This document shows, piece by piece, positions 16,835 to 25,474 of a DNA stretch of 64,000 nt. Position 1 is the stretch's first letter. Every line of letters starts with the position of its first letter. The notes under the pieces are model-generated. The model searched no databases. It was given only the letters and a program-made list of their open reading frames with translations, and had not been told where the DNA came from. The stretch comes from Desulfurispora thermophila DSM 16022 (GTDB lineage: Bacteria > Bacillota > Desulfotomaculia > Desulfotomaculales > Desulfurisporaceae), in contig NZ_AQWN01000004.1 of the NCBI RefSeq assembly GCF_000376385.1, positions 62,001 through 126,000 on the forward strand. The letters run 5' to 3'. Position numbers and translations under genes: made by a program.

Positions 16835-18298
16835 CTACTCCTCTTGCTCTATACCGGCGATGACCCGGGCCAGCTTTTTCTTGTGCTCCAGGTTGGCCTG
16901 GCGGGCAATCATGATCCGCTGGGCCTGGGGCGAACCGGCACCGTGCATGGACTCGGTGCGGTAGCCCACGGCGGCGCAGCCCATGGTCAGGTTTTCCACC
17001 AGACGCAGCATGCGCAGGCGGTGCTCGGTGGGTACACCGGCCACGCCTTTTAAATATTTTTCAATGTAAACGCCTACTTCCGGGTGGCGCAGGTCTTTTT
17101 CCGAGGGCATGGTCACCATCAGGCCGCCGGCGATATCCTCGGCCAACCGGGTGAGCTCATAAGGGAAACGGGTGACGTTCAGTTTGCAAACATTGGCCAG
17201 CAGCAGGTCCACCAGGTAGGTGCCGGAAGGTGTGGCATAGCCCTGGCTGGAACAGGCCAGGCCGCAGCAGAACAGCGTCTCGTTCAGGTGCACCATTTCA
17301 ATCAGCTTGTCCTTGATGTGGGAGGCGCCGGCCGTGCCGTTGTACTCGGCCAGGCTGGCCGCGGCGCCAATCAGCACGTCGCCCACCCCCACCTTGCAGC
17401 CGCCGTAGCTCTGGCGGTGGTAGGCGGCGAAGCGCTCCACCAAAAGGCCGGCATACTGGTACTCCCGGCACATGAAAACCCGCTCCCGGGGCACGAAAAC
17501 GTCATTAAAGATCACCAGCGCCTCCTGGCCGCCGTAACGGGCGTTGCCCAGGTCAATCTCTCCGCCCTCCAGTTTCCTGGTGTCGCAGGACTGCCGGCCG
17601 TAGATGTAGATGATGCCGGGCGAATCGGCCGGGATGGCGAAACACACCGCGTAATCGCTGTCGGCGGCAGTCATGGCGATGGTGGGCATGACGCATATCT
17701 CGTGGGAGTTGATGGCCCCGGTCTGGTGTACCTTGGCCCCCCGCACAATGATCCCGTCGGCCGTTTCGCGCACAATGTGCAGGTACAGGTCGGGGTCGGC
17801 CTGCTGGCTGGGGCGCAGGCTGCGGTCGCCCTTGGGGTCGGTCATGGCGCCATCCACCACCAGGTCGTTTTCCTGCACGTATTTTAAAAAGCGGCGGAAA
17901 CGTTCATGGTAGGAGGTTCCCAGTTTGTGGTCCATTTCATAGGTGACACTGTCGATGGCGTTGATGGCGTCCAGACCCACGCAGCGTTGAAAGCAGGAAG
18001 CCGTCTTCTGGCCCAGCAGGCGCTGCATTTTTACCTTGCGCACCAGATCGTCCGTGCTCTGGTGCAGGTGGGTGAAGCGGTTGATGATTTCCCCGCTCAG
18101 GCTGGAGGTGGCCGTGAGCAGGTCGCTGTAACGTTCATCGTGCGCCAGTTCGTAGGTCCTGGCCACGGAATTGATGGACGGGCGAATGATGGGGTGGTCC
18201 ACAAAGTTGTCCACCTTTTCACCCAGCAGATAGACCTGCATTTTCAGCTGGCGCAGGCTGTCCAGGTATTCACCGGCTGTTTTTAAAGCCATACCCAT
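16835..18298 (-). CDS. abfD: 4-hydroxybutyryl-CoA dehydratase / vinylacetyl-CoA isomerase
   Basis: A 487-residue flavin and [4Fe-4S] enzyme converting 4-hydroxybutyryl-CoA to crotonyl-CoA. It has the HpaB/4-HPA-hydroxylase fold. The cluster ligands known from Clostridium aminobutyricum (Cys99, Cys103, His292, Cys299) correspond here to Cys102 and Cys106 (CFQRC) and to His294 and Cys301 (HRQSYGGC), which separates it from true hydroxylases. The conserved segment HQTGAINSHEICVMPT is present. The next gene, 6 nt on, is the enoyl-CoA hydratase that uses its product. Confidence 0.93.
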   Translation of the reverse strand: MGMALKTAGEYLDSLRQLKMQVYLLGEKVDNFVDHPIIRPSINSVARTYELAHDERYSDLLTATSSLSGEIINRFTHLHQSTDDLVRKVKMQRLLGQKTASCFQRCVGLDAINAIDSVTYEMDHKLGTSYHERFRRFLKYVQENDLVVDGAMTDPKGDRSLRPSQQADPDLYLHIVRETADGIIVRGAKVHQTGAINSHEICVMPTIAMTAADSDYAVCFAIPADSPGIIYIYGRQSCDTRKLEGGEIDLGNARYGGQEALVIFNDVFVPRERVFMCREYQYAGLLVERFAAYHRQSYGGCKVGVGDVLIGAAASLAEYNGTAGASHIKDKLIEMVHLNETLFCCGLACSSQGYATPSGTYLVDLLLANVCKLNVTRFPYELTRLAEDIAGGLMVTMPSEKDLRHPEVGVYIEKYLKGVAGVPTEHRLRMLRLVENLTMGCAAVGYRTESMHGAGSPQAQRIMIARQANLEHKKKLARVIAGIEQEE

Positions 18299-18391
18299 CC
18301 CCCTTGTGTACGTTTTCAGGGTACTGTGACCGTGCCCTGTTACGGGCCAGCCGTCGCATTGGCTTGCAGCCGCCTGCGGCCGGGCCGGTGT

Positions 18392-19555
18392 TTAAAGCCA
18401 GTGCAGGGTGCCTTCCACAATCGCCCGGGAAATGATTTCCCTGTGCACCTGGCTGGTGCCTTCCACAATCATCAGCTGGCGGGCGTCCCGGTAGTAACGC
18501 TCCAGCGGGTAGTCCTGCATGTAGCCGTAGCCCCCCAGCAGCTGCAGGGCGTTGTGGGCGGTGCGCACCGCCACTTCGCTGGCATAGGCCTTGGCCATGG
18601 AGAAGTAGGGGGCCACCTCTTTGCCGGCCCGCCCCTCATCCACAATGCTGGCGGCGTGGTAAACCAGCCAGCGGGCGGCTTCGATTTCCATGGCCATATC
18701 CGCCATCATCCAGCGCAGGCCCTGAAAGTCGGCTATGGGCCGGCCGAAGGCCTGCCGTTCGCGGGTGTAATCCACGGCGTACTGCAGGGCGCCCTGGGCC
18801 AGGCCCAGCCCGCGCGCCGCCACGATTGGCCGCACAGAATTCAAGGTGAGCATGACCAGTTTAAAGCCGTCGTTTTCCCGGCCCACCAGGTTTTGCGCCG
18901 GCACCCGGCAGTCCTCCAGCACCACTTCGGATACCGGTACGCCCTTCACGCCCATTTTCTTCTCTATTTTGCCGATGGACAGGCCCGGGGTGCCTTTGTC
19001 CACCACAAAAACGCTCATGCCCCTGTGTCCGGCGGCCGGGTCGGTTTTGGCGGCCACCAGGAAGAAATCGGCCACCGGTGCGCCCGAAATGAAACACTTG
19101 CTGCCGTTCAGGATGTAGTGGTCGCCGCTGCGCTCGGCCCGCGTCTTGATGCCGGCGGCGTCCGAGCCCGCGGCCGGCTCGGTCAGGCAAAAACAGCCCC
19201 GGCGGCTGCCCTCGCAGGTGCCCCGGATGTATTCCTGTTTCTGCGCTTCGCTGCCCCCGTAGGCGATGGCTGCGGTGGACAGCCGGGTCAGGAGCAGGAT
19301 CAGTCCCGAAGCGCAGCAGTATTTGGCCACCTCTTCCACGGCCAGGCACAGGCCCAGGGTGCCCAGTCCGGCGCCCCCGTACTGCTCCGGATAGCACAGG
19401 CCCAGCAGCCCGGTTTGTTTGAAAGCCTGGTAGATGTCCTCCGGGTAGGTGCCGGTTTGGTCTATTTCCGCCGCCCGGGGGGCGATTTTTTGCCGGGCCA
19501 GGCGGCGTACGGTGTCGCGCAGCAGGCGCAGTTCTTCCGAGAGGTGAAAGTTCAT
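18392..19555 (-). CDS. Acyl-CoA dehydrogenase (short-chain, butyryl-CoA-type)
   Basis: 387 residues, normal length for the family. FAD and substrate segments FCLTEPAAGSDAAGIKT and YILNGSKCFISGAPV are present, and the C-terminal signature LLGGYGYMQDYPLERYYRD precedes the catalytic Glu in MIVEGTSQVHREII. Likely oxidises butyryl-CoA or a similar acyl-CoA to the 2-enoyl-CoA, feeding the hydratase downstream. Second gene of the leftward operon; a palindromic repeat separates it from the thiolase gene. Confidence 0.88.
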   Translation of the reverse strand: MNFHLSEELRLLRDTVRRLARQKIAPRAAEIDQTGTYPEDIYQAFKQTGLLGLCYPEQYGGAGLGTLGLCLAVEEVAKYCCASGLILLLTRLSTAAIAYGGSEAQKQEYIRGTCEGSRRGCFCLTEPAAGSDAAGIKTRAERSGDHYILNGSKCFISGAPVADFFLVAAKTDPAAGHRGMSVFVVDKGTPGLSIGKIEKKMGVKGVPVSEVVLEDCRVPAQNLVGRENDGFKLVMLTLNSVRPIVAARGLGLAQGALQYAVDYTRERQAFGRPIADFQGLRWMMADMAMEIEAARWLVYHAASIVDEGRAGKEVAPYFSMAKAYASEVAVRTAHNALQLLGGYGYMQDYPLERYYRDARQLMIVEGTSQVHREIISRAIVEGTLHWL

Positions 19556-19585
19556 ATTGTTGTCCCTCTTTTTTTGTAGTATTTA

Positions 19586-19658
19586 TACTACAGCGTAAAT
19601 TAGCGGGCGAGCGAAGGATGCACACCCGCTGCTGACATATTTAAATTACGCTGTAGTA
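19586..19658 (+). repeat. Palindromic repeat element, copy A (complete)
   Basis: A 73-nt element bounded by a perfect 13-bp inverted repeat, TACTACAGCGTAA (19586-19598) and TTACGCTGTAGTA (19646-19658). It encloses the core GGGCGAGCGAAGGATGCACA, framed by GCGGG/CCCGC. The same core occurs at 23291, 24225 and, more diverged, at 54640, always in the same direction on this strand. Its right end abuts the thiolase stop codon. Confidence 0.75.
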
Positions 19659-20852
19659 TTAGCAGCGCTCCAGAATGGTGGCTACGCCCTGGCCGCCGCC
19701 GCAGCAGGCCGTGACCAGCGCATAGCGGCCCTGCCGCCGTTGCAGCTCGTAGACGGCCTTGACCACCAGGATGGCCAGCGAACCGGCAATGGGATGCCCC
19801 AGGGCAATGGCGCCCCCGTTGGGGTTGAATTTTTCCTCATCCCGCCAGTCGATGCCCAGCTCCCGGCAGCAGGCCAGGGATTGGGCGGCAAAGGCCTCGT
19901 TCAGCTCAATGACATCGATGTCGTCCAGAGTCAGCCCGGCCGTTTGCAGGGCCTTGCGGGTGGCTGGCACGGGGCCGATGCCCATAATGTTGGGGTCCAC
20001 GCCGGCGGCGGCTACAGCCCGGATGGCCGCCAGGGGCCTTGTGCCCAACTCGTCCGCCTTTTCCCGGCTCATCAGCACCAGCGCTCCGGCGCCGTCGTTG
20101 ATACCCGAGGAGTTGCCCGCCGTCACGGTGCCGCCCGGTTTGAAGGCCGGCTTCAGTTTGGCCAGTGCTTCCAGGGTGGTATCGGGGCGGGGGTGTTCAT
20201 CGGTGTCAAAGACTACGGGCTCCCCTTTTTTCCGGGGGATGAGGATGGGGACGATCTGCTCCTTAAAGCGCCCTTCCTGAATGGCCCGGGCCGCTTTTTT
20301 CTGGCTCAGGTAGGCGAACTCATCCTGCTCCTCCCGGCTGATGCCCCAGCGCTCCACTATGTTTTCTGCTGTGATGCCCATGGGCGGGTCGCCTATTTCT
20401 GCCGGGGCCAGCGAGCGTCGTTCATAAAAGCGGGGGGCGGTGCGCTGGTAATCCACCGGAGCCTTTTCCAGCAGGTAGGGCTGCCTGGTCATGCTCTCCA
20501 CACCGCCGGCCACATAAATATTGCCTGCGCCGGCCCAGATGTGGACGGCGGCCAGGTTGACGGCCGTGGAGCCCGAACCGCACTGCCGGTCTATGGTCAG
20601 GGCCGGGATGCTGATGGGCAGTCCGGCTTTGAGCATGGCTACGCGGGACATGCAGCCCACGTTGGAGCCCAGGCAGTGGCCGAATATTACCTCGTCTATG
20701 GTAGCGGGATCGGGCAGGCCGCTGCGCTTGACCGCTTCCGCAATCACCGCCGCAGCATAGTTTTCCGGCGGTACATCTTTTAATGCCCCTCTTTCTTTGG
20801 CAATGGCTGTGCGGGCAGCGCCGACAATGACGGCTTCTCGCATCGGGTTCAT
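19659..20852 (-). CDS. Acetyl-CoA acetyltransferase (thiolase)
   Basis: A 397-residue thiolase that cleaves acetoacetyl-CoA with CoA to two acetyl-CoA, or the reverse. The nucleophilic Cys91 lies in [10 protein letters not shown], with NEAFAA, the [13 protein letters not shown] His motif and the C-terminal ACCGGGQG Cys all present. First gene of the leftward acyl-CoA operon, behind a sigma-54-like promoter and divergent from the sigma-54 activator gene. Confidence 0.92.
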   Translation of the reverse strand: MNPMREAVIVGAARTAIAKERGALKDVPPENYAAAVIAEAVKRSGLPDPATIDEVIFGHCLGSNVGCMSRVAMLKAGLPISIPALTIDRQCGSGSTAVNLAAVHIWAGAGNIYVAGGVESMTRQPYLLEKAPVDYQRTAPRFYERRSLAPAEIGDPPMGITAENIVERWGISREEQDEFAYLSQKKAARAIQEGRFKEQIVPILIPRKKGEPVVFDTDEHPRPDTTLEALAKLKPAFKPGGTVTAGNSSGINDGAGALVLMSREKADELGTRPLAAIRAVAAAGVDPNIMGIGPVPATRKALQTAGLTLDDIDVIELNEAFAAQSLACCRELGIDWRDEEKFNPNGGAIALGHPIAGSLAILVVKAVYELQRRQGRYALVTACCGGGQGVATILERC

Positions 20853-20890
20853 CTCTCCTTCTTTCGTGCTGTGATGTAATAAGTTGATTC

Positions 20891-20907
20891 ATGCAAAACT
20901 GTTGCCT
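20891..20907 (-). promoter_or_regulatory. Sigma-54-like promoter of the leftward acyl-CoA operon
   Basis: Read on the minus strand, AGGCAACAGTTTTGCAT fits TGGCAC-N5-TTGCA with GG and GC in place and two mismatches in the -24 box. It lies 39 nt upstream of the thiolase start and shares its intergenic region with the divergent activator gene. Confidence 0.6.
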
Positions 20908-21052
20908 GAATAAGTTAGTGGCTGCCCCTGTTCAGGGGGGCGGGAGATAAATGGCCGGCGCCCTGATTGGATTAAACTTTCAGATAAATTGTTGCTCGGG
21001 AAAGACCGGGTGCCTGTTATAATAAAAAAAACGGCCGACCGGGGGGAGAGCT

Positions 21053-22957
21053 GTGTCCGAGATCAAGATCGGTGTCGTTTCTACATATCCGGAACTGTCC
21101 AGGCAAATAATGGCCCTGGCTGCCGAACGACAGCTGCAGGTGGAACTGCGCGAGGGGGTTTTGCAGGAGGGCGTGCGGCAGGCCCGCCAGCTGGAGCGGC
21201 AGGGTGTGGACGTGATTATCAGCCGGGGTCCCACCGGCCGGATGATCAAAAAGGCCGTCTCTCTGCCGGTGGCCCTGATCGACATCACTTCTTTCGACAT
21301 CCTGCAGGCCCTGCATGCGGCCAGAAAGCTGGGACGGCGGATTGCCTACCTGGGCCACCGCGTACATGATTTCACGCCCGATTTCGCCAGCATTACGGAA
21401 ATACTGGCGGTGGATGTACAGTGTTACCCCTACAGCAATGAGTATGAAATGAACTGCCAGGTGGCCAGAATCCTGGACGAGGGTGCGACCGAGGTGGTGG
21501 TCAGCACCGGCCAGTGCATACTGGAAATGTCCAGAAGATCCGGCCTGAAAGCCGTGCTGGTGCAATCGGGTTATGAAACTGTTTACAGCTCCCTGGAGCG
21601 GGCCAGGGAACTGGCGCGCAGTGTGCAGCAGGAGCAGCGGCGCTGGCAGAGGTTTCGCTCGGTGCTGGAGCTGACCAGCGACGGCATCCTGGTTTTAAAT
21701 GAAAACAGGCAGGTTTCATTTTTGAACCCGGCCGGGGAAAAGCTGCTGGGAGTAGATGCGGGCAGTGTGCTGGGCCGGCATGTGGACGAGTTGCGCCAGA
21801 CCGTGCTGGGGCCGCTGCTGCAGGGCGGCAAAGTCAGCGATGTGCTCAAAACTGTGGGTAAAAAACAGTTTCTGGTGAGCAGCCTGCCCATCTTGCTCAA
21901 GGACAAGGAGCAGGGAGCGGTGATCACCTTCCAGAGCGCCGACCGCATTCAGGTGCTGGAACACAACTTAAGGCGGCAGCTGTTTAAAAAGGGCCTGGTG
22001 GCCCGCTACACCTTTGCCGACATCATTGGTGAAAGCCCGCTCCTGCACCAGGCCGTCCGGCAGGCCAAAAAGTTTGCCGCGGCTAAAGCTACGGTGCTGA
22101 TCTGCGGCGAGAGCGGCACGGGCAAGGAACTTTTTGCCCAGAGCATTCACAATGAGAGCAGCCGCAGCCGGGGGCCTTTTGTGGCGGTCAACTGCGCCGC
22201 TCTGCCGGAAAACTTGCTGGAAAGCGAGCTTTTCGGTTATGAGGAGGGCGCTTTTACCGGGGCCAAGAAGGGCGGCAAGGTGGGCCTTTTTGAGATGGCC
22301 CACGGCGGCACCATTTTTCTGGATGAGATTGGCGAACTGCCTCTGCCGGTGCAGGCCAGGCTGCTGCGCGTGCTGCAGGAAAGGGAGATCATGCGCCTGG
22401 GCAGCGACCGGATTATTCCGGTGGATGTGCGGGTGATTGCGGCCACCAACTACAACCTGGCCCGGGAAGTGAAAGCCGGCCGGTTTCGCAGCGACCTGTA
22501 CCACCGCCTGGAGGTGCTGGGCCTGGAACTGCCCCCGCTCAGGGCCAGGAAAGAGGATATTGGACTGCTGGCCCGGCACTTTGTCCGGCAGCTTTCTCTG
22601 CAGGAGGGCAAATCCGTGCCCCAGCTCAATGCTCCGGCCCTGGACAGGCTGAAAAGATACGACTGGCCGGGCAATATCCGGGAACTGCAGAATGTGATCT
22701 TGAAATATGTGTTGCTGATCGAGGAAGGGCAGGATCCGGCCGAGCTGGTGGAGCGCCTGATAGGCGAAAAGCTGCAGCTGCGCAACCAGTCTGCTGTTAC
22801 CGGTGCCGGGGAAACCATTACCCTGCGCATTGGCCGGCTGGAGGATATGGAACGCGAGGTAATCCGCTATCTTAAATCCACCGGACGAAGCTCCGCCGAG
22901 ATTGCCCGTCTGCTGGGCACCAGCCGCACCACCCTGTGGCGCAAGACCAGGGCGTAG
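21053..22957 (+). CDS. Sigma-54-dependent activator with PrpR N-terminal and PAS domains
   Basis: 634 residues from a GTG start behind GGGGGAGAG. Domain order: PrpR_N-type sensor (about 1-175, with [20 protein letters not shown]), PAS (about 200-300), AAA+ domain with Walker [16 protein letters not shown], the sigma-54 contact loop GAFTGA, Walker [14 protein letters not shown], and a Fis-type HTH ([15 protein letters not shown]). It should activate the -24/-12 promoters found in this cluster. The effector is unknown; PrpR_N domains bind small organic acids or acyl derivatives. A TATAAT at 21018-21023 may serve its own housekeeping promoter. Confidence 0.9.
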   Translation: MSEIKIGVVSTYPELSRQIMALAAERQLQVELREGVLQEGVRQARQLERQGVDVIISRGPTGRMIKKAVSLPVALIDITSFDILQALHAARKLGRRIAYLGHRVHDFTPDFASITEILAVDVQCYPYSNEYEMNCQVARILDEGATEVVVSTGQCILEMSRRSGLKAVLVQSGYETVYSSLERARELARSVQQEQRRWQRFRSVLELTSDGILVLNENRQVSFLNPAGEKLLGVDAGSVLGRHVDELRQTVLGPLLQGGKVSDVLKTVGKKQFLVSSLPILLKDKEQGAVITFQSADRIQVLEHNLRRQLFKKGLVARYTFADIIGESPLLHQAVRQAKKFAAAKATVLICGESGTGKELFAQSIHNESSRSRGPFVAVNCAALPENLLESELFGYEEGAFTGAKKGGKVGLFEMAHGGTIFLDEIGELPLPVQARLLRVLQEREIMRLGSDRIIPVDVRVIAATNYNLAREVKAGRFRSDLYHRLEVLGLELPPLRARKEDIGLLARHFVRQLSLQEGKSVPQLNAPALDRLKRYDWPGNIRELQNVILKYVLLIEEGQDPAELVERLIGEKLQLRNQSAVTGAGETITLRIGRLEDMEREVIRYLKSTGRSSAEIARLLGTSRTTLWRKTRA

Positions 22958-23026
22958 GGGAGTTCTGAGGTTTCAAAATGCAACATAATTGTTCCGCAAT
23001 GAAAGAATTGTACGGCAAATGCGTTG

Positions 23027-23067
23027 AGACCGGGACGTCCCTGGTGGGGCGGCCCGGTCTTTTGTTT
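23027..23067 (+). terminator. Rho-independent terminator after the activator gene
   Basis: AGACCGGG (23027-23034) pairs with CCCGGTCT (23053-23060), followed by TTTGTTT. Confidence 0.75.
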
Positions 23068-23102
23068 GGCGAACCGCCGGCATGCGGTGCTGTGGAGCGG
23101 GG

Positions 23103-23118
23103 TGGTACGGGGTTTGCA
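23103..23118 (+). promoter_or_regulatory. Sigma-54 (-24/-12) promoter of the rightward acyl-CoA operon
   Basis: TGGTACGGGGTTTGCA matches TGGCAC-N5-TTGCA with a single mismatch. It lies after the activator's terminator. The distance to the hbd2 start is about 235 nt, because a 208-nt inverted element lies between. Confidence 0.7.
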
Positions 23119-23132
23119 ATGCCCTTAAATAG

Positions 23133-23340
23133 AGTATTAGCAGTACAGCGTGGGCTGGCGGGTGTGCCTTGCCTTAAGCGAGCCCGTCTGGAGTACCGGT
23201 TGCAGCAGTCGCTGTGCGGATGCCAAACGAGACGGATGGTGAAAGTTGCACATGCTTGCCTGGCCACTGGTGATGCCCGAAACTTAATTCGGGCGAGCGA
23301 AGGATGCACACCCGCTGCTACAAATTTACGTTGTAATACT
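23133..23340 (+). repeat. Palindromic repeat element, copy B, with inverted partner (MITE-like)
   Basis: The right end (23286-23340) carries the core GGGCGAGCGAAGGATGCACA and ends in TTACGTTGTAATACT. The left end (23133-23186) is its diverged inverse, AGTATTAGCAGTACAGCG and then GGCGGGTGTGCC. Together they give a 208-nt structure with terminal inverted repeats of about 50 nt and no coding capacity. It lies in the leader between the sigma-54 promoter and hbd2. Confidence 0.55.
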
Positions 23341-23353
23341 ACCGGGGAGTGTG

Positions 23354-24214
23354 ATGAACTTGCCAGTACAGAATATCTGCGTGGTGGGGGCGGGCAATAT
23401 GGGGCACCAGATCGCCCTGAGCGCCGCCCTGGCCGGATTCCAGGTCATGTGCACCGATATTGACCCGCAAATTCTGGCCAGAGCGGAGAACTTTGCCGAT
23501 ACCTACCTGAAGGAGCGGGTGACCAAAGGTCGCCTGAATGAAGAACAGGCCCGGGCGGCCCGGAACAGGATAGCCTTTACCGGCAATCTGGAAGAAGCGG
23601 CCCGGGAGGCCGATCTGGTGATTGAGGCGGTGGTGGAAAAGCTGGCGGTCAAGCGGCAGCTCTTTGCCCGGTTGGACGCCATCTGCCCTGCGCATACCAT
23701 TCTGGCCACCAATAGTTCGTACATTGTCAGTTCCAAAATTGCCGATGCCACTGGCCGGCCGGAAAAGGTCTGCAACATGCACTTTTTCAACCCCGCCCTG
23801 GTGAACAAGCTGGTGGAAGTGGTGAAGGGGCCGCACACAGCGGCCGAGACGGCCGAGACCATGCTGGAAGTGGCCGGCCGTATGGGCAAAGTCCCGGTGC
23901 TGTTGCAAAAAGAAATATATGGCTTTCTGGTCAACCGCATTGTAGCCGCTATTAAAAACGAAGCCATCTATTTGTACGACATGGGTGTAGCCTCCTACGA
24001 GGACATTGACACCGCGGTGGTGCAGGCGCTGGGACATCCCATGGGGCCCTTCCGCCTGATGGACCTGACCGGCATTGACCTGACCTACCATGTGGGTATG
24101 GAGCGCTACCAGGAGACCGGTGACCCCAGGTACAAGCCCTCGCCACTGATTGTGGAGAAATACCTGAAAGGGGAATGGGGGCGCAAAACCGGCCGGGGAT
24201 TTTACGAGTATTAA
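23354..24214 (+). CDS. hbd: 3-hydroxybutyryl-CoA dehydrogenase, second copy
   Basis: A 286-residue paralogue of the enzyme at 12705, with very high identity by eye: VVGAGNMGHQIALSAALAG, NMHFFNPALVNKLVEVV, GFLVNRIVAAIKNEAIYLYD, and GHPMGPFRLMDLTGIDLTYH. It oxidises 3-hydroxybutyryl-CoA to acetoacetyl-CoA with NAD(P). GGGGAG precedes ATG 23354; a GTG at 23351 is also in frame. First gene of the rightward operon, driven from 23103. Confidence 0.92.
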   Translation: MNLPVQNICVVGAGNMGHQIALSAALAGFQVMCTDIDPQILARAENFADTYLKERVTKGRLNEEQARAARNRIAFTGNLEEAAREADLVIEAVVEKLAVKRQLFARLDAICPAHTILATNSSYIVSSKIADATGRPEKVCNMHFFNPALVNKLVEVVKGPHTAAETAETMLEVAGRMGKVPVLLQKEIYGFLVNRIVAAIKNEAIYLYDMGVASYEDIDTAVVQALGHPMGPFRLMDLTGIDLTYHVGMERYQETGDPRYKPSPLIVEKYLKGEWGRKTGRGFYEY

Positions 24215-24221
24215 ATTGGTT

Positions 24222-24280
24222 AACGGGCGAGCGAAGGATGCACACCCTACTGATAACTTGAGGTACGCTGTAGAATTAGC
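24222..24280 (+). repeat. Palindromic repeat element, copy C
   Basis: Core GGGCGAGCGAAGGATGCACA and right arm TACGCTGTAGAATTAGC are kept, while the left 13-nt arm is missing beside the hbd2 stop. It fills the gap between hbd2 and the acyl-CoA dehydrogenase gene. Confidence 0.65.
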
Positions 24281-24299
24281 TATAAGGAGAGGTTAAGTT

Positions 24300-25454
24300 A
24301 TGGATTTTACCATTCCGGAAGAAATCATGGAAATGAAGCGCACACTGCGCGAGTTTGTGGACAAAGAAGTAGATGCCTACGGGCAGCAGATCGAAGAGGA
24401 AGACAAAATACCCGAACACCTGCTGGCCAAAGCCAGGGACATGGGCCTGTTCGGTATGAGCATCCCCGAGGAGTACGGCGGGCTGGGCTTGAGCATGCTG
24501 GAGCGCTGCCTGTTACTGGAGGAACTGGGCCGCACCAATATGGGCTTCACCACCTACATCGGTGCCCACACCGGCATTGGTAGCACGGGCATCGTGGAAA
24601 TGGGCAGTGAGGAAATAAAGCGCAAATATCTGCCGGCCATGGCCGCCGGGGAAAAGCTGGGGGCCTTCGCCCTCACCGAGCCCGAAGCCGGATCGGACGC
24701 CAGCAATATGAAAACCACCGCCGTGCTCAAGGGCGACAAATGGATCCTGAACGGCAGCAAACACTTCATCACCAACGCGCCCGATGCCGATGTGTTTACT
24801 GTAATTGCCGTTACCGACCGTTCCAAAGGTACCCGGGGCGGCTACACTGCCTTTGTGGTGGAAAAGGACTTCCCCGGCTTTTCCGTGGGCACGGTGGAAA
24901 AGAAAATGGGCCTGCGCGGGTCGCACACCGCCGAGATTATCTTTGAAGACTGCGAAGTGCCGCGGGAAAACGTGCTGGGCGAAGTAGGCCGGGGCTATGC
25001 CGGCGCTTTGAAAATCCTGAGCAAAGGCCGGGTGGCCCTGGCCGCCCGCTGTGTGGGAGCCTGCGACAAGCTGGTGGAACTGTCGGCCAAATACGCCCAG
25101 CAGCGGGTGCAGTTCGGCAAACCCATCGCCAGCTTCCAGGCCATCCAGTGGATGCTGGCCGAGATGGCCGCCGACACCGAAGCGTCCCGCGCTCTGACCT
25201 GGCGGGTGGCCTGGATGGTGGACCAGGGGCTGCCGGTGTACAAGGAGGGTCCCATTGCCAAGATGTTCGTTACTGAAGCGCTGGCCCGGGTAGTGGACAA
25301 GGCGGTGCAGATCCACGGCGGCATGGGTTATATGAAAGAGTTTCCGGTGGAGAGATTTTACCGCGATGCCCGCATCACCCGCATTTATGAAGGAACCAAC
25401 GAAATCCAGCGCATGATTATAGCCGGTCAGCTGCTCAAGGAGTTCGAGTTGTAG
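24300..25454 (+). CDS. Acyl-CoA dehydrogenase
   Basis: A 384-residue FAD enzyme with FALTEPEAGSDASNMKT, WILNGSKHFITNAP, IHGGMGYMKEFPVERFYRD and the catalytic Glu in IYEGTNEIQRMII, at the usual place for butyryl-CoA and related dehydrogenases. AAGGAGAGG precedes the ATG. It lies between hbd2 and a thiolase-like gene in the rightward operon. The substrate cannot be read; a short-chain acyl-CoA is likely. Confidence 0.9.
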   Translation: MDFTIPEEIMEMKRTLREFVDKEVDAYGQQIEEEDKIPEHLLAKARDMGLFGMSIPEEYGGLGLSMLERCLLLEELGRTNMGFTTYIGAHTGIGSTGIVEMGSEEIKRKYLPAMAAGEKLGAFALTEPEAGSDASNMKTTAVLKGDKWILNGSKHFITNAPDADVFTVIAVTDRSKGTRGGYTAFVVEKDFPGFSVGTVEKKMGLRGSHTAEIIFEDCEVPRENVLGEVGRGYAGALKILSKGRVALAARCVGACDKLVELSAKYAQQRVQFGKPIASFQAIQWMLAEMAADTEASRALTWRVAWMVDQGLPVYKEGPIAKMFVTEALARVVDKAVQIHGGMGYMKEFPVERFYRDARITRIYEGTNEIQRMIIAGQLLKEFEL

Positions 25455-25474
25455 AAAAGAGAGAAGGTGGTCAA

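Noticed and set aside
18326-20783. Long plus-strand frames opposite the acyl-CoA dehydrogenase and thiolase
   Set aside because: Codon-bias shadows of the minus-strand genes, no start signals and no recognisable domains.
22987-23005. AATTGTTCCGCAATGAAAG and the similar AATTGTTGCTCGGGAAAG at 20987 as activator-binding sites
   Set aside because: Similarity is limited, neither is a clean inverted repeat, and no counterpart was seen before the hbd promoter at 12632. Kept only as a weak hint.
23222-23240. Second sigma-54-like motif TTGCACATGCTTGCC in the hbd2 leader
   Set aside because: The spacing between the boxes is 4 rather than 5 and the -24 GG is missing.
19586-24280. Interpretation of the palindromic repeats as a CRISPR array
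   Set aside because: The copies are kilobases apart, not regularly spaced, and have no cas genes; they are dispersed repeats.
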